This document shows, one piece after another, positions 15,540 through 24,205 of a DNA stretch of 50,868 nt (within the stretch, counting starts at the first letter, position 1; the number at the start of each line of letters is the position of its first letter). A program made the position numbers and the translations under genes. The notes beneath the pieces were generated by a model. It searched no databases, was not told where the DNA came from, and was given only the letters and a program-made list of their open reading frames with translations. The stretch is taken from NCBI GenBank assembly GCA_023421955.1, contig JAEZSE010000007.1, positions 1-50,868 on the forward strand, written 5' to 3'. The DNA comes from Bacillota bacterium. GTDB lineage: Bacteria > Bacillota > Clostridia > Christensenellales > UMGS416.

Positions 15540-17327
15540 ATGAGAGGGCTGATCCCGCTAGACAACATATGTTTCGTTTTGTCGGGTCTGACCTTGGTCA
15601 CCGCTTGCATCTTTTTTGCATGTTTGATGCTGCAGCGCAAAACTGAGCCGGAAGGTTCCTTGTTACAGGTGCTCAAGGCTGTCGCTGTAGTGCTTACCGT
15701 TATCATTTTAGCGCGCTTTCTATTCCTGATCGTTTCTGGAAAATCTGTTGATGCTGTTGCGGTGCCGCTTGTGTTGGCTTTGATCATGGTCTATGCGATG
15801 AGCCTGGCGCTGCTTAAATGGCAAACCACCGCGACCGCCCGCATACGTGCTCGTTTGGATGGCTTGGTGGATCAGAGCATCCATGGCCTGGCGATTGTGG
15901 GCAGCGATGGCTGGATCCTCCGCGTGAACCGCCGCATGCTGGAAATCATGGGTGCTGACCCGGGCGAGATCTCTATGCATCCCCTGCGTGCTGCCGATCT
16001 TGGCCTGGATACGGTGATCAATACGGTACAGTCTGGCTCGAAGGGCACGGTGCATGTGAGCCTGAACAATCTGCCTGGCCGCACGTTGCCGATTACACGG
16101 GGCGGTATGGTCCACCTGGTGGTAAGTGTACGGTGTGAAAACAGCGTTTTCGGGCGGGACAGCCTGTTTGTGCAAGTGGATGACGTGACGGAACGGGAGC
16201 ACACGCTGGACCTGCTTCGCGAAAGCCGTTGCCGCATGGAAATGGTGATGCAGGCAGCGGAGGCTTGCGGGTTTGCCTGCGAGGGAAGCACGATCCACTC
16301 AGAAGGGTGGTTCTGCGCGCTGGGGTACCCTCTTGAGAGCATGGAGCTGCATGAGTTTGGAAAACTCGTGCACCCGCAGGACAAACGTAAAATTCCGGTT
16401 GACCGTATGCTGATCCCGTTGGAGCCGGGTAACATGCTTTCCGTTGAGATCCGGCTGCAGCACGCCGGGGGTAACTACATCTGGTATTATGTGTCCAGCC
16501 GGAATGTGGAGCTCAACGGCAAGTTGGTCACTCTTGGCATGGCGCTCAACATCAACCGCCACAAGCGGATGGAGCAATATATGCACCAGAATGACCGGCT
16601 CGCCGCCGTGGGCCAGTTGGCTGGCGGTGTGGCCCATGATATCAACAACCATCTTAGCACCATTCAAACGTCGATCCGTATGCTGAACAGCCCCATCGAT
16701 GAGCTGCATCGCAAAAAATACAGTGACTGGGCGCTGGAGGCCATTGCCAATTCCTCCGGGATCCTCCGGGATCTTCTCAGCTTTTCCAAAGGGGAGGAGG
16801 GTTCTTCCGGGCCGGTGGCGATGGAAAGCCTTGTTTTACAGACGCTTGAAATGCTGGAGCGGGCGCTGCCGAGGGGGGCCCGGCTCACCATCTCAGTGGA
16901 AGGAGACGGGCTCGTGATGGGCAGCCAGTATGAATTGCAGAATGTGATTCTCAACGTGGGGTTGAATGCCCGTGACGCGCTGCCCGCCCATGGCGGCGAA
17001 ATCAACGTGCGGGGCTGGACCGCTCCCTGGAATGGTTTGATGCCCCAGAAAACCTGCGGCTGGTACTTCATCTCCATCAAGGATAATGGCAGCGGCATGT
17101 CTGCCGAAACGCAAAAAAGGGTGTTCGACCCATTCTTCACCACAAAGCCCAAAGGGAAGGGGACTGGTTTGGGGTTGTTCACCTCCTTTGGGTGTGTGCA
17201 GCGACATGGAGGCACGCTTTGCCTGGAAAGCGCGGAGGGTATGGGCACCGAGTTTGTGATTGCTTTGCCTCTGTCTGAGTCTCTGGTTGTGAATAATTCA
17301 CAAGCAGCCGCAGAATTTGCCGAATGA
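15540..17327 (+). CDS. membrane sensor histidine kinase with PAS domains
   Basis: A 595-residue kinase. The N-terminus has about three membrane helices (residues 5-95), then two PAS-like regions (about 115-215 and 235-345), the second ending in a PAC-like LGMALNINRHKRMEQ. The H-box is AVGQLAGGVAHDINNHLSTI, with the phospho-accepting His, followed by the N-box VILNVGLNARDAL, DNGSGM, and FDPFFTTKPKGKGTGLGL. ATG 15540 has GGAGG 8 bases upstream. No response regulator gene is adjacent, so it is an orphan here. The signal is unknown. Confidence 0.92.
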   Translation: MRGLIPLDNICFVLSGLTLVTACIFFACLMLQRKTEPEGSLLQVLKAVAVVLTVIILARFLFLIVSGKSVDAVAVPLVLALIMVYAMSLALLKWQTTATARIRARLDGLVDQSIHGLAIVGSDGWILRVNRRMLEIMGADPGEISMHPLRAADLGLDTVINTVQSGSKGTVHVSLNNLPGRTLPITRGGMVHLVVSVRCENSVFGRDSLFVQVDDVTEREHTLDLLRESRCRMEMVMQAAEACGFACEGSTIHSEGWFCALGYPLESMELHEFGKLVHPQDKRKIPVDRMLIPLEPGNMLSVEIRLQHAGGNYIWYYVSSRNVELNGKLVTLGMALNINRHKRMEQYMHQNDRLAAVGQLAGGVAHDINNHLSTIQTSIRMLNSPIDELHRKKYSDWALEAIANSSGILRDLLSFSKGEEGSSGPVAMESLVLQTLEMLERALPRGARLTISVEGDGLVMGSQYELQNVILNVGLNARDALPAHGGEINVRGWTAPWNGLMPQKTCGWYFISIKDNGSGMSAETQKRVFDPFFTTKPKGKGTGLGLFTSFGCVQRHGGTLCLESAEGMGTEFVIALPLSESLVVNNSQAAAEFAE

Positions 17328-17349
17328 CCGTGATGTTGTGAACAGAACC

Positions 17350-17378
17350 TGTACATTTTTTGCTCTTCCAAGTATAAT
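17350..17378 (+). promoter_or_regulatory. predicted promoter of fucI
   Basis: TGTACA (17350-17355) and a perfect TATAAT (17373-17378) with a 17-base spacer, 31 bases before the fucI start. Confidence 0.55.
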
Positions 17379-17409
17379 TGATGCCAGAACACATCAGGAG
17401 GGCGTCCCC

Positions 17410-19242
17410 ATGGCTTCGTCTTTCGAATACAAACTAAACCCGCCGCCCAACCGCTTTCCCGGCCAGCCCCCCAAGGTGGGTATCCGGCCCACGATTGATG
17501 GCCGTCAGGGCGGCGTCCGCGAATCGCTCGAGGGCCAGACGATGGCCCTGGCCCAAGCTGCGGCCCGGCTCATTGAAGAAAACCTGCGCCATCCCAACGG
17601 CAGCAAAGTGGAGTGTGTCATTGCTGATAGCACCATCGGCGGTGTGGCCGAGGCGGCCCGCTGCGCCGAGAAGTTTGCTCGTGAGGGTGTTGGCGTTTCT
17701 CTCACGGTGACGCCCTGCTGGTGCTACGGCAGTGAAACGATGGATATGGACCCGCTCACACCCAAGGCTGTGTGGGGCTTCAACGGCACCGAGCGCCCCG
17801 GCGCGGTCTATCTGGCCGCTGTGCTGGCTGCCCACAACATGAAGGGCCTGCCGGCCTTCTCCATCTATGGCCGTGATGTGCAGGATTCCTCCGATCAATC
17901 CATCCCCGCCGATGTGGCTGATAAGCTGCTGCGCTTCGTGCGCTCCGGCCTTGCCGTGGCGTGGATGCGCGGTAAGAGCTATCTGTCGGTGGGCTCCACG
18001 TCCATGGGCATAGCCGGCTCCATCGTCGTGCCGGATTTCTTTGAGGATTATCTTGGCATGCGCGTGGAGTGGTCTGACGAAACAGAGCTGATCCGCCGCA
18101 TGCAGGAGGGCATCTACGACCACGAGGAATATGCTCAGGCGCTTGCATGGGCCAAGGCCAACCTGGTTCTTGGGCCAGACACCAACCCCGTGGAGCAGCA
18201 GCACAGCGCTCAGAAGAAGGAAGAGGTCTGGCAGACCGTCGTGAAGATGGCGCTCATCGTGCGCGATCTGATGGTAGGCAACCCCAAGCTCCGTGAGATG
18301 GGCTTCGCTGAAGAGTCCAACGGCCGTAACGCCATCGCCGCCGGCTTCCAGGGCCAACGGCAATGGACGGACTTCATGCCCAACGGCGACTTTCTGGAGG
18401 CCATCCTCAATTCTTCCTTTGACTGGAGCGGCATCCGCCAGCCCTATATCGTCGCCACCGAAAATGACTGCCTGAATGGCGTGGCGATGCTCTTTTCCCA
18501 CCTGCTCACCGGCTCGGCCCAGGTGTTTGCCGATGTGCGCACCTATTGGTCGCCTGAGGCGGTGCAGCGCGTCACCGGCCACACGCTTGATGGTGTGGCC
18601 GCCGGCGGCCTCATTCACCTGATCAACTCCGGCTCCGCCGCGCTCGATGGCGCCGGCCGCCAGACGGTAGACGGCCACCCGGCCATTAAGCCCTGGTGGG
18701 AAGTCACCGGCGCTGAGGCTTCTGATTGCGTCGCCGCCACCCAATGGTGCTATGGAGACCTGGGCTATTTCCGCGGTGGCGGTTATTCGTCCCTCTTCAC
18801 CACCAAGGCCGGCATGCCCGTCACAATGTCACGCATCAACCTGGTCAAAGGCTTGGGCCCGGTGCTTCAGATTGCCGAGGGGTGGACAGCGGAGCTGCCC
18901 AAAGACGTGCATGATAAGCTGGACCAGCGCACCAATCCCACCTGGCCCACCACCTGGTTCGCGCCTCGCGTCACCGGGGAAGGGGCATTCCAGGATGTCT
19001 ACTCCGTGATGGCCAACTGGGGCGCAAACCACGGCGCGTTCAGCTATGGCCACATCGGCGCCGACCTCATCTCGTTGGCTTCGATGCTTCGCATCCCGGT
19101 GAGCATGCACAACGTAGAGGAGTGCGGCATTTACCGCCCCAGCGCCTGGGCTTCGTTCGGCACGCAGGATCTGGAAAGCGCCGATTACCGCGCCTGCCAG
19201 ACCTACGGCCCGGTTTATGGGAGTATCCGCAAGTATAAGTAA
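17410..19242 (+). CDS. fucI: L-fucose isomerase
   Basis: FucI interconverts L-fucose and L-fuculose with Mn2+. The 610-residue product matches the family in length and motifs: GIRPTIDGRQGGVRESLE near the N-terminus, CWCYGSETMDMDP, and the active-site segment YIVATENDCLNGVAMLF followed by AQVFADVRTYWSPEAVQR, with the Glu and Asp metal ligands. AGGAGG precedes the ATG at 17410. No fuculokinase, aldolase or transporter is next to it, so the rest of the pathway must be elsewhere. It may also act on D-arabinose, as relatives do. A strong hairpin follows. Confidence 0.95.
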   Translation: MASSFEYKLNPPPNRFPGQPPKVGIRPTIDGRQGGVRESLEGQTMALAQAAARLIEENLRHPNGSKVECVIADSTIGGVAEAARCAEKFAREGVGVSLTVTPCWCYGSETMDMDPLTPKAVWGFNGTERPGAVYLAAVLAAHNMKGLPAFSIYGRDVQDSSDQSIPADVADKLLRFVRSGLAVAWMRGKSYLSVGSTSMGIAGSIVVPDFFEDYLGMRVEWSDETELIRRMQEGIYDHEEYAQALAWAKANLVLGPDTNPVEQQHSAQKKEEVWQTVVKMALIVRDLMVGNPKLREMGFAEESNGRNAIAAGFQGQRQWTDFMPNGDFLEAILNSSFDWSGIRQPYIVATENDCLNGVAMLFSHLLTGSAQVFADVRTYWSPEAVQRVTGHTLDGVAAGGLIHLINSGSAALDGAGRQTVDGHPAIKPWWEVTGAEASDCVAATQWCYGDLGYFRGGGYSSLFTTKAGMPVTMSRINLVKGLGPVLQIAEGWTAELPKDVHDKLDQRTNPTWPTTWFAPRVTGEGAFQDVYSVMANWGANHGAFSYGHIGADLISLASMLRIPVSMHNVEECGIYRPSAWASFGTQDLESADYRACQTYGPVYGSIRKYK

Positions 19243-19258
19243 ATAGGGATCAAAGTGA

Positions 19259-19292
19259 CAACAGCGCCTGCGGATTTCCGCAGGCGCTGTTG
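19259..19292 (+). terminator. terminator after fucI
   Basis: A perfect 15-base-pair stem CAACAGCGCCTGCGG / CCGCAGGCGCTGTTG with an ATTT loop, followed by GGTTTCGCTT. The T-run is weak, but the stem is the strongest in the window. Confidence 0.8.
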
Positions 19293-19299
19293 GGTTTCG

Positions 19300-19690
19300 C
19301 TTACCTCCCCCCTCTTCGCATTGCCGTGCAATGTCCCCGCGTTTGCTTCGCAAGCCGCTTCACGGCCAAGGTCCGAACACATGCGTGCATGTGTCCTACA
19401 CATCGGCTTGGGATAATACTCGGCTTTGCTCTTATATCGCCTCTTCGCATCACCTCGCCAGCATCCAACTGGCTGATGTGGCAAAGCCACATCCAGTGAT
19501 GCTTGACTTACCGCATCCTGCGGCTTGGCATGGCGACATTGCGTAAAGCCGGAGGCTAAGGCCTGCCGCCTGTGGGCGACATCCCCCCTCTATGAAGGGG
19601 GTGGGGCGGGAGTTTGATTCCAATTTCACTTCTCCTTCTTTACCTCCCTCCTGAGGGGGGTGCCACCGGCAGGTGGCGGAGGGAGTTCAC
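19300..19690. repeat. array of short palindromes inside a G-run repeat
   Basis: Opens CTCCCCCCTC and closes with CGACATCCCCCCTC and a second arm. Between them are consecutive short palindromes: GCATTGCCGTGCAATG, GCTTCGCAAGC-like, ACACATGCGTGCATGTGT, GATGTGGCAAAGCCACATC, CGCATCCTGCGG. The tail ACGC/GTAAAGCCGGAGGCTAAGG recurs at 22455-22482. The last arm, CTCCCTCCTGAGGGGGG ... GGCGGAGGGAG (19645-19685), runs into the end of the esterase gene. Confidence 0.6.
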
Positions 19691-20431
19691 AAACCCCTCC
19701 ACCGCCGTCAACATCCTCTCCTCATCCCCCTCCGGGAAATAAAGGTGATAGGAATGCTCCAGCACCAGCAGTTCCGCCTGGGCATTCACCAGCCCATCCA
19801 TCAGCAGCTTTGCGCTTCTCATCGGCACCGACTCATCCCTGGCCGATTGCAGCACTAGCACCGGCCCTTTTACATCTCTCAGCTTCTGCTTTACGCTTCT
19901 CATGTAGGAGAACAACCCCAAAAACTGCCTTACCCACAGCGGATACTCATAGAGTTTCGCGCCGCACACGCTGTAATCATTGCGGTATGCCGCCAGAAAG
20001 GGGTCATTGCCCTCCTTTGCGCCGAGCATGATCTTCAGGCTGAAACCCAATTGCTTGGGGCTTGCCTTGAACACCAGCGGCGCATTCAGCAACACCAGGC
20101 CGTCGGCCAGGCCGGAGGCGGCGCAGTCCAGGCTGATGAGCCCCCCCAATGAGTGGCCAACCAGCCAAATCCTGTTGTATTGCCGCCGCAGCTCAACCAG
20201 CCGCCGCTTCACATACTCCGGCCATTGTGCCGCTTTTGCACGCGAAAACTGCCTTGCCGAGCCGCCGTGGCCGGGCAGCAGCAGCGCCACGCAGTCCATG
20301 CCCTGCCGGTGCAGCCGCTCGGCCATCGTCCGGAAGCTGCAGGGGCTGCCCAAAATGCCGTGCACAAACACCACCACATCGGTGCTGCCGCCGGTCAGTT
20401 GGAATTCCTGGTGCCTGTTGGGATCGGGCAT
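19640..20431 (-). CDS. alpha/beta hydrolase (esterase/lipase-like)
   Basis: A 263-residue alpha/beta hydrolase, close to Est30-type carboxylesterases. It shows FVHGILGSP (oxyanion loop), LLLPGHGGSA, the nucleophile elbow LVGHSLGGL (Ser), QSARDESVP with the acid, and HSYHLYFPEGDEE with the catalytic His. Start ATG 20431 has AAGGAG 5 bases upstream; the ATG at 20452 lacks a site. The last 14 or so codons (LRHLPVAPPSGGR) are made of a copy of the interspersed repeat, so the natural C-terminus has been replaced or extended by repeat DNA. The catalytic residues are untouched. Confidence 0.9.
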   Translation of the reverse strand: MPDPNRHQEFQLTGGSTDVVVFVHGILGSPCSFRTMAERLHRQGMDCVALLLPGHGGSARQFSRAKAAQWPEYVKRRLVELRRQYNRIWLVGHSLGGLISLDCAASGLADGLVLLNAPLVFKASPKQLGFSLKIMLGAKEGNDPFLAAYRNDYSVCGAKLYEYPLWVRQFLGLFSYMRSVKQKLRDVKGPVLVLQSARDESVPMRSAKLLMDGLVNAQAELLVLEHSYHLYFPEGDEERMLTAVEGFVNSLRHLPVAPPSGGR

Positions 20432-20525
20432 GGGTGCTCCTTGACTTGTCATTAATCGGATGCCCTACATGGTAATCTGTTTATGGGGAGGAATCAAGGC
20501 TGGCAGTGAAAATCCGTTTCCAACA

Positions 20526-20556
20526 GTAGGGGCCGGGCTCCGTCCCGGCCCGTCTA
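20526..20556 (+). repeat. GTAGGGG-type repeat
   Basis: GTAGGGGCCGGG-CTCCG-TCCCGGCCCGTCTAC, a nearly perfect hairpin with GTAG at one end and CTAC at the other. The same core occurs at 43390. Confidence 0.7.
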
Positions 20557-20594
20557 CATGGCTCTGGGAGCGCCGCCCTTTGTGCTGAGTACTG

Positions 20595-20618
20595 CGGGCG
20601 AATGCAATTCGCCCCTAC
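20595..20618 (-). repeat. GTAGGGG-type repeat, AT-containing core
   Basis: On the minus strand GTAGGGGCGAATTGCATTCGCCCG: the GTAGGGGC head is kept but the core is the palindrome GCGAATTGCATTCGC. Only 38 bases from the copy at 20526 and in the opposite direction. Confidence 0.7.
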
Positions 20619-20677
20619 GGTCACTCTCTCAATGCGGCGGCAGGGGCGCATTGCTTATGCCGGCGTGGTCATGATGA

Positions 20678-21538
20678 CTACCCTTGCTTCTTCACAATCG
20701 GAATCCAAAGCTCGTTCTTCCCGGCCTCCGGCGGCAGATAGCACTCCACGCTGGGCAGCCAGGCCAGGTCGTACACGGCGTCCATCGCCGGCACCCACTG
20801 GGTGTAGAGCTGGTCCCAAAGCCTCTGCAGGGCCATGGGCTCGCCCTCGGCGGTGAACACCACCCACAGGCTCTTCGGGAAGTCGGTCCGTTTCATGCCC
20901 TCCGGCGGTTTCTCGCCGGACACCACGGCTAGCGTGTAGTCAAACTGCTCATTTTTGCCGAAGTTGCCGCCGGATAGCACGCCCAGCACGCCGCCGAAGG
21001 GTTCGCCAGGGCTTTTTAGCGCCCACAGCTTGCCAAACAGGTCTTCGGCCATGAAGCCCTTCCAAAGCTCCGGGATTTCTTGAAAAGAAGTCGCCGTGTT
21101 CACCCTGTGGGTGATGCCGATTGTCGAGAACGCCTCCAGTTCGCAGATCCGATAGTTCATTTCTGTGCCTCCCTTGATTGTGATGTGGAAGGCCATGGGG
21201 GGATAGGCCTTGAGGCCAGCCCCGGCGCGCGCTGCCGAGGGGCTGATGCCAAAAAGCCTGCGGAACGCCCGGGTGAACGCCTCTCTGGAGTCGTAACCGT
21301 ACTTCACAGCCAGATCGAACACGGTGGTGCTGCCGCCTGCCAGCTCCAGTGCGGCCAGTGTGAGCCTGCGCCGGCGCACATACTCGCCCAGCGGCATGCC
21401 GGCCAGATAGGCAAACATCCTCTGGAAGTGCCACGGCGAGCAGCAGGCTGCCCGCGCCGCCCGGTCATAGTCAATTTGGCCGGTCAATCCTGCCTCGATC
21501 ACTGCCACAGCTTCGTTCATCCGGATCACCCAATCCAT
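20678..21538 (-). CDS. AraC family regulator with GyrI-like effector domain
   Basis: A 286-residue regulator. Residues 1-105 form the two helix-turn-helix motifs of AraC proteins (YDRAARAACCSPWHFQRMF; FDLAVKYGYDSREAFTRAFR), and residues 125-286 form a GyrI/SOB-like small-molecule-binding domain ending in the typical VECYLPPEAGKNELWIPIVK. Such proteins sense drugs or other hydrophobic ligands. ATG 21538 has AAAGGAGG 8 bases upstream; a GTG 6 bases earlier is too close. It is not next to a transporter; the convergent gene is the esterase, and the divergent gene encodes a small membrane protein. Confidence 0.92.
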   Translation of the reverse strand: MDWVIRMNEAVAVIEAGLTGQIDYDRAARAACCSPWHFQRMFAYLAGMPLGEYVRRRRLTLAALELAGGSTTVFDLAVKYGYDSREAFTRAFRRLFGISPSAARAGAGLKAYPPMAFHITIKGGTEMNYRICELEAFSTIGITHRVNTATSFQEIPELWKGFMAEDLFGKLWALKSPGEPFGGVLGVLSGGNFGKNEQFDYTLAVVSGEKPPEGMKRTDFPKSLWVVFTAEGEPMALQRLWDQLYTQWVPAMDAVYDLAWLPSVECYLPPEAGKNELWIPIVKKQG

Positions 21539-21680
21539 CCTCACGGCCTCCTTTCACAGGCAGGATAACAAAGATGCCGCTGCCATGCGTGACATTTGCT
21601 GCTCGTTTTTCGCAATTGTTTGGTTTTCTCTCATGGATATGGTAATCTGTTTCCAGCATGGAATCAACGGGGGGCTTGAA

Positions 21681-22172
21681 ATGAAGGATATTCCTTTGTG
21701 CTTCCGTAAACATATTGTTCTGTTTGTTGCCGGGCTGATCCTCAGTGTGCTGTTTGGATTGGCCGGCTGCCTGATGCTGGTCTCTGCGGTGTATACCTTC
21801 TCTCTGAATTATGAGTTTACCAACGATGTTGCCTTTTCACTCATGACGGGCTTACTGCCTGCGACGGTGATGCTTCCACTGTTCGCCACCTCCATCGCCG
21901 GTGCTCTGATGGCCGGCCACCACCGCCGGGCCTATGTCACGATCACCGAAGAGGGCTTGACCATCCATGATGTTGTGCTGTTTGGCAAAGTGAGCCACCA
22001 CCGGTTTGCGATCAAGGCCGCCAAACGCCGCGGCAATGACCTGGTGCTTTCCATTTGGGACAGGGAACACCCTAAAGAGCAGCGGATCAACCTAAGCTTG
22101 CTGGAGGGTCGCGATGTGGACACTCTGTTGAATTGGCTGGAGGGGCAGGGGGTAAAGGTTGCCGAGTATTAG
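21681..22172 (+). CDS. membrane protein with PH-like C-terminal domain
   Basis: A 163-residue protein with two membrane helices (about residues 10-37 and 50-75) and a cytoplasmic part starting RRAYVTITEEGLTIHDVVLFG, which has the beta-strand pattern of bacterial PH-like domains. The start at 21681 has a GGGGGG ribosome-site-like run 9 bases upstream. It ends in TAG. Its function is unknown. It diverges from the AraC-type regulator, which could control it. Confidence 0.7.
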   Translation: MKDIPLCFRKHIVLFVAGLILSVLFGLAGCLMLVSAVYTFSLNYEFTNDVAFSLMTGLLPATVMLPLFATSIAGALMAGHHRRAYVTITEEGLTIHDVVLFGKVSHHRFAIKAAKRRGNDLVLSIWDREHPKEQRINLSLLEGRDVDTLLNWLEGQGVKVAEY

Positions 22173-22251
22173 GAAATAGTGGTGGTGCGTTGGATTCAAT
22201 TTTACAGCGTTCAAACTTAAAGTGAAATTCAGACTGAGTATGGCGGTCAAT

Positions 22252-22325
22252 GTACGGGCCGTGCTCTCGGTTGCATAGGCGAGCAGCGATCTGCAAGATC
22301 GCGACCAGCCTGTACCGGCCCTATC
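22252..22325 (+). repeat. GTAC-headed repeat with modular loop
   Basis: Outer arms GTACGGGCCG and the CGGCCC of CTGTACCGGCCC enclose GGTTGCATAGGCGAGCAGC, core GATC-TTGCA-type palindrome, GCGACCAGC. The same loop frame on the other strand, with a different palindromic core (ATTCGCAGAAT), sits in the repeat at 50725-50794. Confidence 0.6.
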
Positions 22326-22384
22326 TTAAGCCTGCGGGAAGGAACTCCCTTTTGGGAATCCCTCTTAGCCCCCGTAGGAGCATG

Positions 22385-22555
22385 CCAAAGAAATCCCCCC
22401 ACATCGCATTGCTTTGCAATGCTCGGCTTTGCTCAGGGCATCGCTTTCAGCGATACTACGCAAAGCCGGAGGCTAAGGCCTGGCTCTGCGGAGCCGTCCC
22501 CCCTTGAATTTTTGCTTTCAGCAAAAACAAGGGCGGGTAGGGAGGTTTTTCTCTC
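22385..22555. repeat. G-run repeat with nested palindromes
   Basis: GAAATCCCCCC, then GCATTGCTTTGCAATGC, ATCGCTTTCAGCGAT, a GCAAAGCCGGAGGCTAAGG segment shared with 19540, GGCTCTGCGGAGCC, CCCCCCTTGAA, and TTTTTGC-TTTCA-GCAAAAA. Each short palindrome is complete in itself. Confidence 0.6.
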
Positions 22556-22560
22556 AAACA

Positions 22561-22627
22561 GTAGGGGCCGGGCTTATGCCAACCGGCAGCGTCTTGTGAA
22601 ACACGATGCGAGAGGCCGTCCCGGCCC
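22561..22627 (+). repeat. GTAG-headed repeat, long form
   Basis: Near-identical to 969-1037: GTAGGGGCCGGGCTTATG, CCAACCGGCAGCG, CTTGTGAAACACGATGCGAG, GTCCCGGCC. The two copies are 21.6 kb apart. Confidence 0.7.
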
Positions 22628-22664
22628 GACCACATGGCTCCGTCCCGACCCTATTCTTTACGCT

Positions 22665-23777
22665 TCATTTCCGATAAAACTCAAAATTCCTGCACCGGAT
22701 CTGCCCGTTGCGCAGCTCCCTTCGGCTGTCTGCCTTCCTGCCAAACCAGCGCTCAAAATCCTCCGCCGAGGAGATCACATGAAAGGCCCAGCGGTCCAGT
22801 TTTTGATAGAGCGCGCCCAGCTCTTTCACCACGGCGTCTGCGGCCGCCTTGTCTCCCAGCCGCTCGCCATAAGGCGGGTTGGTGATCAGGTGGCCCTGGG
22901 GCTCGGTGGTGGTGAATGCCTTCAGCGCCGCCCGGTTGATTCGGATGTCGGCGGCCACGCCGGCCGCCTTGGCGTGATAGCTGGCCATGGAGATCGCTTC
23001 CGAATCAATATCGGAGGCAGCGATGTCCAGCTTCAGGTCGCGGTTCACCGAGTCCAGCGCCCGCTGACGTTCCCGCGCAAAGGCTTCCTTGGGAAACCAG
23101 GCCAGCGATTCGGCAGCAAACTTCCGCTTGAGGCCCGGCGCCATGTTGCGGGCAAACAACGCCGCTTCCACGGCGATCGTGCCGGTGCCGCACATGGGGT
23201 CGGCAAAGGGCCGGTCGCCCCGCCACTTGGTCAGCAGCACCAGCGATGCTGCCAATGTCTCTCTTAGCGCTGCCGTGCCGTTGAGTTTCCGGTAGCCCCG
23301 CATATGCAACCCTTCACCGCTCATGTCGATGGAGAGCGTGGCGATATCCTTGTGCAGGTGGACCTCAATGGCGTTGGCTGGGCCCTTCTCACTGAACCAG
23401 TTCACCCGGTGCTTCAGTTTCAGCCGCTCCACCAAGGCCTTCTTCACGATGGCCTGGCAGTCCGGCACGCTCATGAGCTTGGAGTTCACCGCCCGGCCCG
23501 TCACCGGAAAGGCATCGTCCCGGCCGATCCACTGCTCCCAGGGCAGCGCCTTGGTGCCCTCAAATAGCTCCTCAAAGGTCTCGGCGCGGAAGCTACCCGT
23601 CACCATCCGCACGCGCCCAGCGCTCCTGAGCCACAGGTTGGCCTGCGCGGCCTGCTCATAGCCGCCCTCAAACAGCACCCTGGAGGCCTGTGTTTCCAGC
23701 ACCTCGATGCCCAGCGCCTCCAGCTCCCTGGCCGTGACGCCCTCCAGCGCGGCCGCAGCCGTCGCGATCCATTGCAT
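22665..23777 (-). CDS. THUMP-domain RNA methyltransferase, RlmL/YpsC type
   Basis: A 370-residue class I SAM-dependent methyltransferase acting on RNA, most like the N2-guanine methyltransferase of 23S rRNA (RlmL, YpsC in Bacillus). Residues 1-155 are the ferredoxin-like and THUMP domains; the catalytic part has FADPMCGTGTIAVEAALFA (SAM site) and the substrate motif LITNPPYGERLGD. GGGAGA precedes the ATG. It lacks the second methyltransferase half of E. coli RlmL, as is usual in Bacillota. It is followed by repeat-filled DNA. Confidence 0.93.
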   Translation of the reverse strand: MQWIATAAAALEGVTARELEALGIEVLETQASRVLFEGGYEQAAQANLWLRSAGRVRMVTGSFRAETFEELFEGTKALPWEQWIGRDDAFPVTGRAVNSKLMSVPDCQAIVKKALVERLKLKHRVNWFSEKGPANAIEVHLHKDIATLSIDMSGEGLHMRGYRKLNGTAALRETLAASLVLLTKWRGDRPFADPMCGTGTIAVEAALFARNMAPGLKRKFAAESLAWFPKEAFARERQRALDSVNRDLKLDIAASDIDSEAISMASYHAKAAGVAADIRINRAALKAFTTTEPQGHLITNPPYGERLGDKAAADAVVKELGALYQKLDRWAFHVISSAEDFERWFGRKADSRRELRNGQIRCRNFEFYRK

Positions 23778-23824
23778 TTGTGTGTCTCCCGTTGTGTAAT
23801 GAGTTATTCTACCACGGGTTAGCC

Positions 23825-24205
23825 TTACGCGGCCAGCGCAATCCGATACACGCCGGCTTCAAAGGTAAACCCCGTCACCGCTACGCCCTTTACGCCGATG
23901 CCGGCCAGCAACTCCTGTGGGCGGATGGCCATCTTCGTGCCTTCGAAATAGATGCCGGCGGGCGGCTTGATCAGTGAATTCAGGTTCAAAAGGTTGGGCA
24001 TGCCGTCCAGCGAAAACAGCGCCGTGCCGTTCTGGAAGCGCTCGAAGCGGATCAGCACGCCAAACTCGCCCATCAGGGGGCTCAGGCGGATCACGACCAG
24101 CGGGCCCTTGGGTGAGGGCTCGATGCGCCGGATGATGCCCGGCAGCTCCACGCTGGCGGTGAGCGCGCGGATGGCTTCCTGCATGGGGATGGTGATTTCT
24201 GCCAT
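23825..24205 (-). CDS. hypothetical protein
   Basis: A 126-residue, beta-rich soluble protein (MAEITIPMQEAIRALTASV at the start; FGVLIRFERFQNGTALFSLD in the middle). No signal peptide, membrane segment or family motif that I recognise. ATG 24205 has AAAGG about 10 bases upstream; ATG 24223 has none. Forty-seven bases upstream of the methyltransferase gene and in the same direction, so the two may be cotranscribed. Confidence 0.7.
   Translation of the reverse strand: MAEITIPMQEAIRALTASVELPGIIRRIEPSPKGPLVVIRLSPLMGEFGVLIRFERFQNGTALFSLDGMPNLLNLNSLIKPPAGIYFEGTKMAIRPQELLAGIGVKGVAVTGFTFEAGVYRIALAA

Larger units (their letters stand above)
22173..22664. other. 492-base convergent intergenic region full of repeats
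   Basis: No gene is supported. It holds a GTAC-headed hairpin with a modular loop (22252-22325), a G-run repeat carrying nested palindromes (22385-22555) and the long GTAG repeat (22561-22627). It separates two convergent genes, and its hairpins may end both transcripts. Confidence 0.6.
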
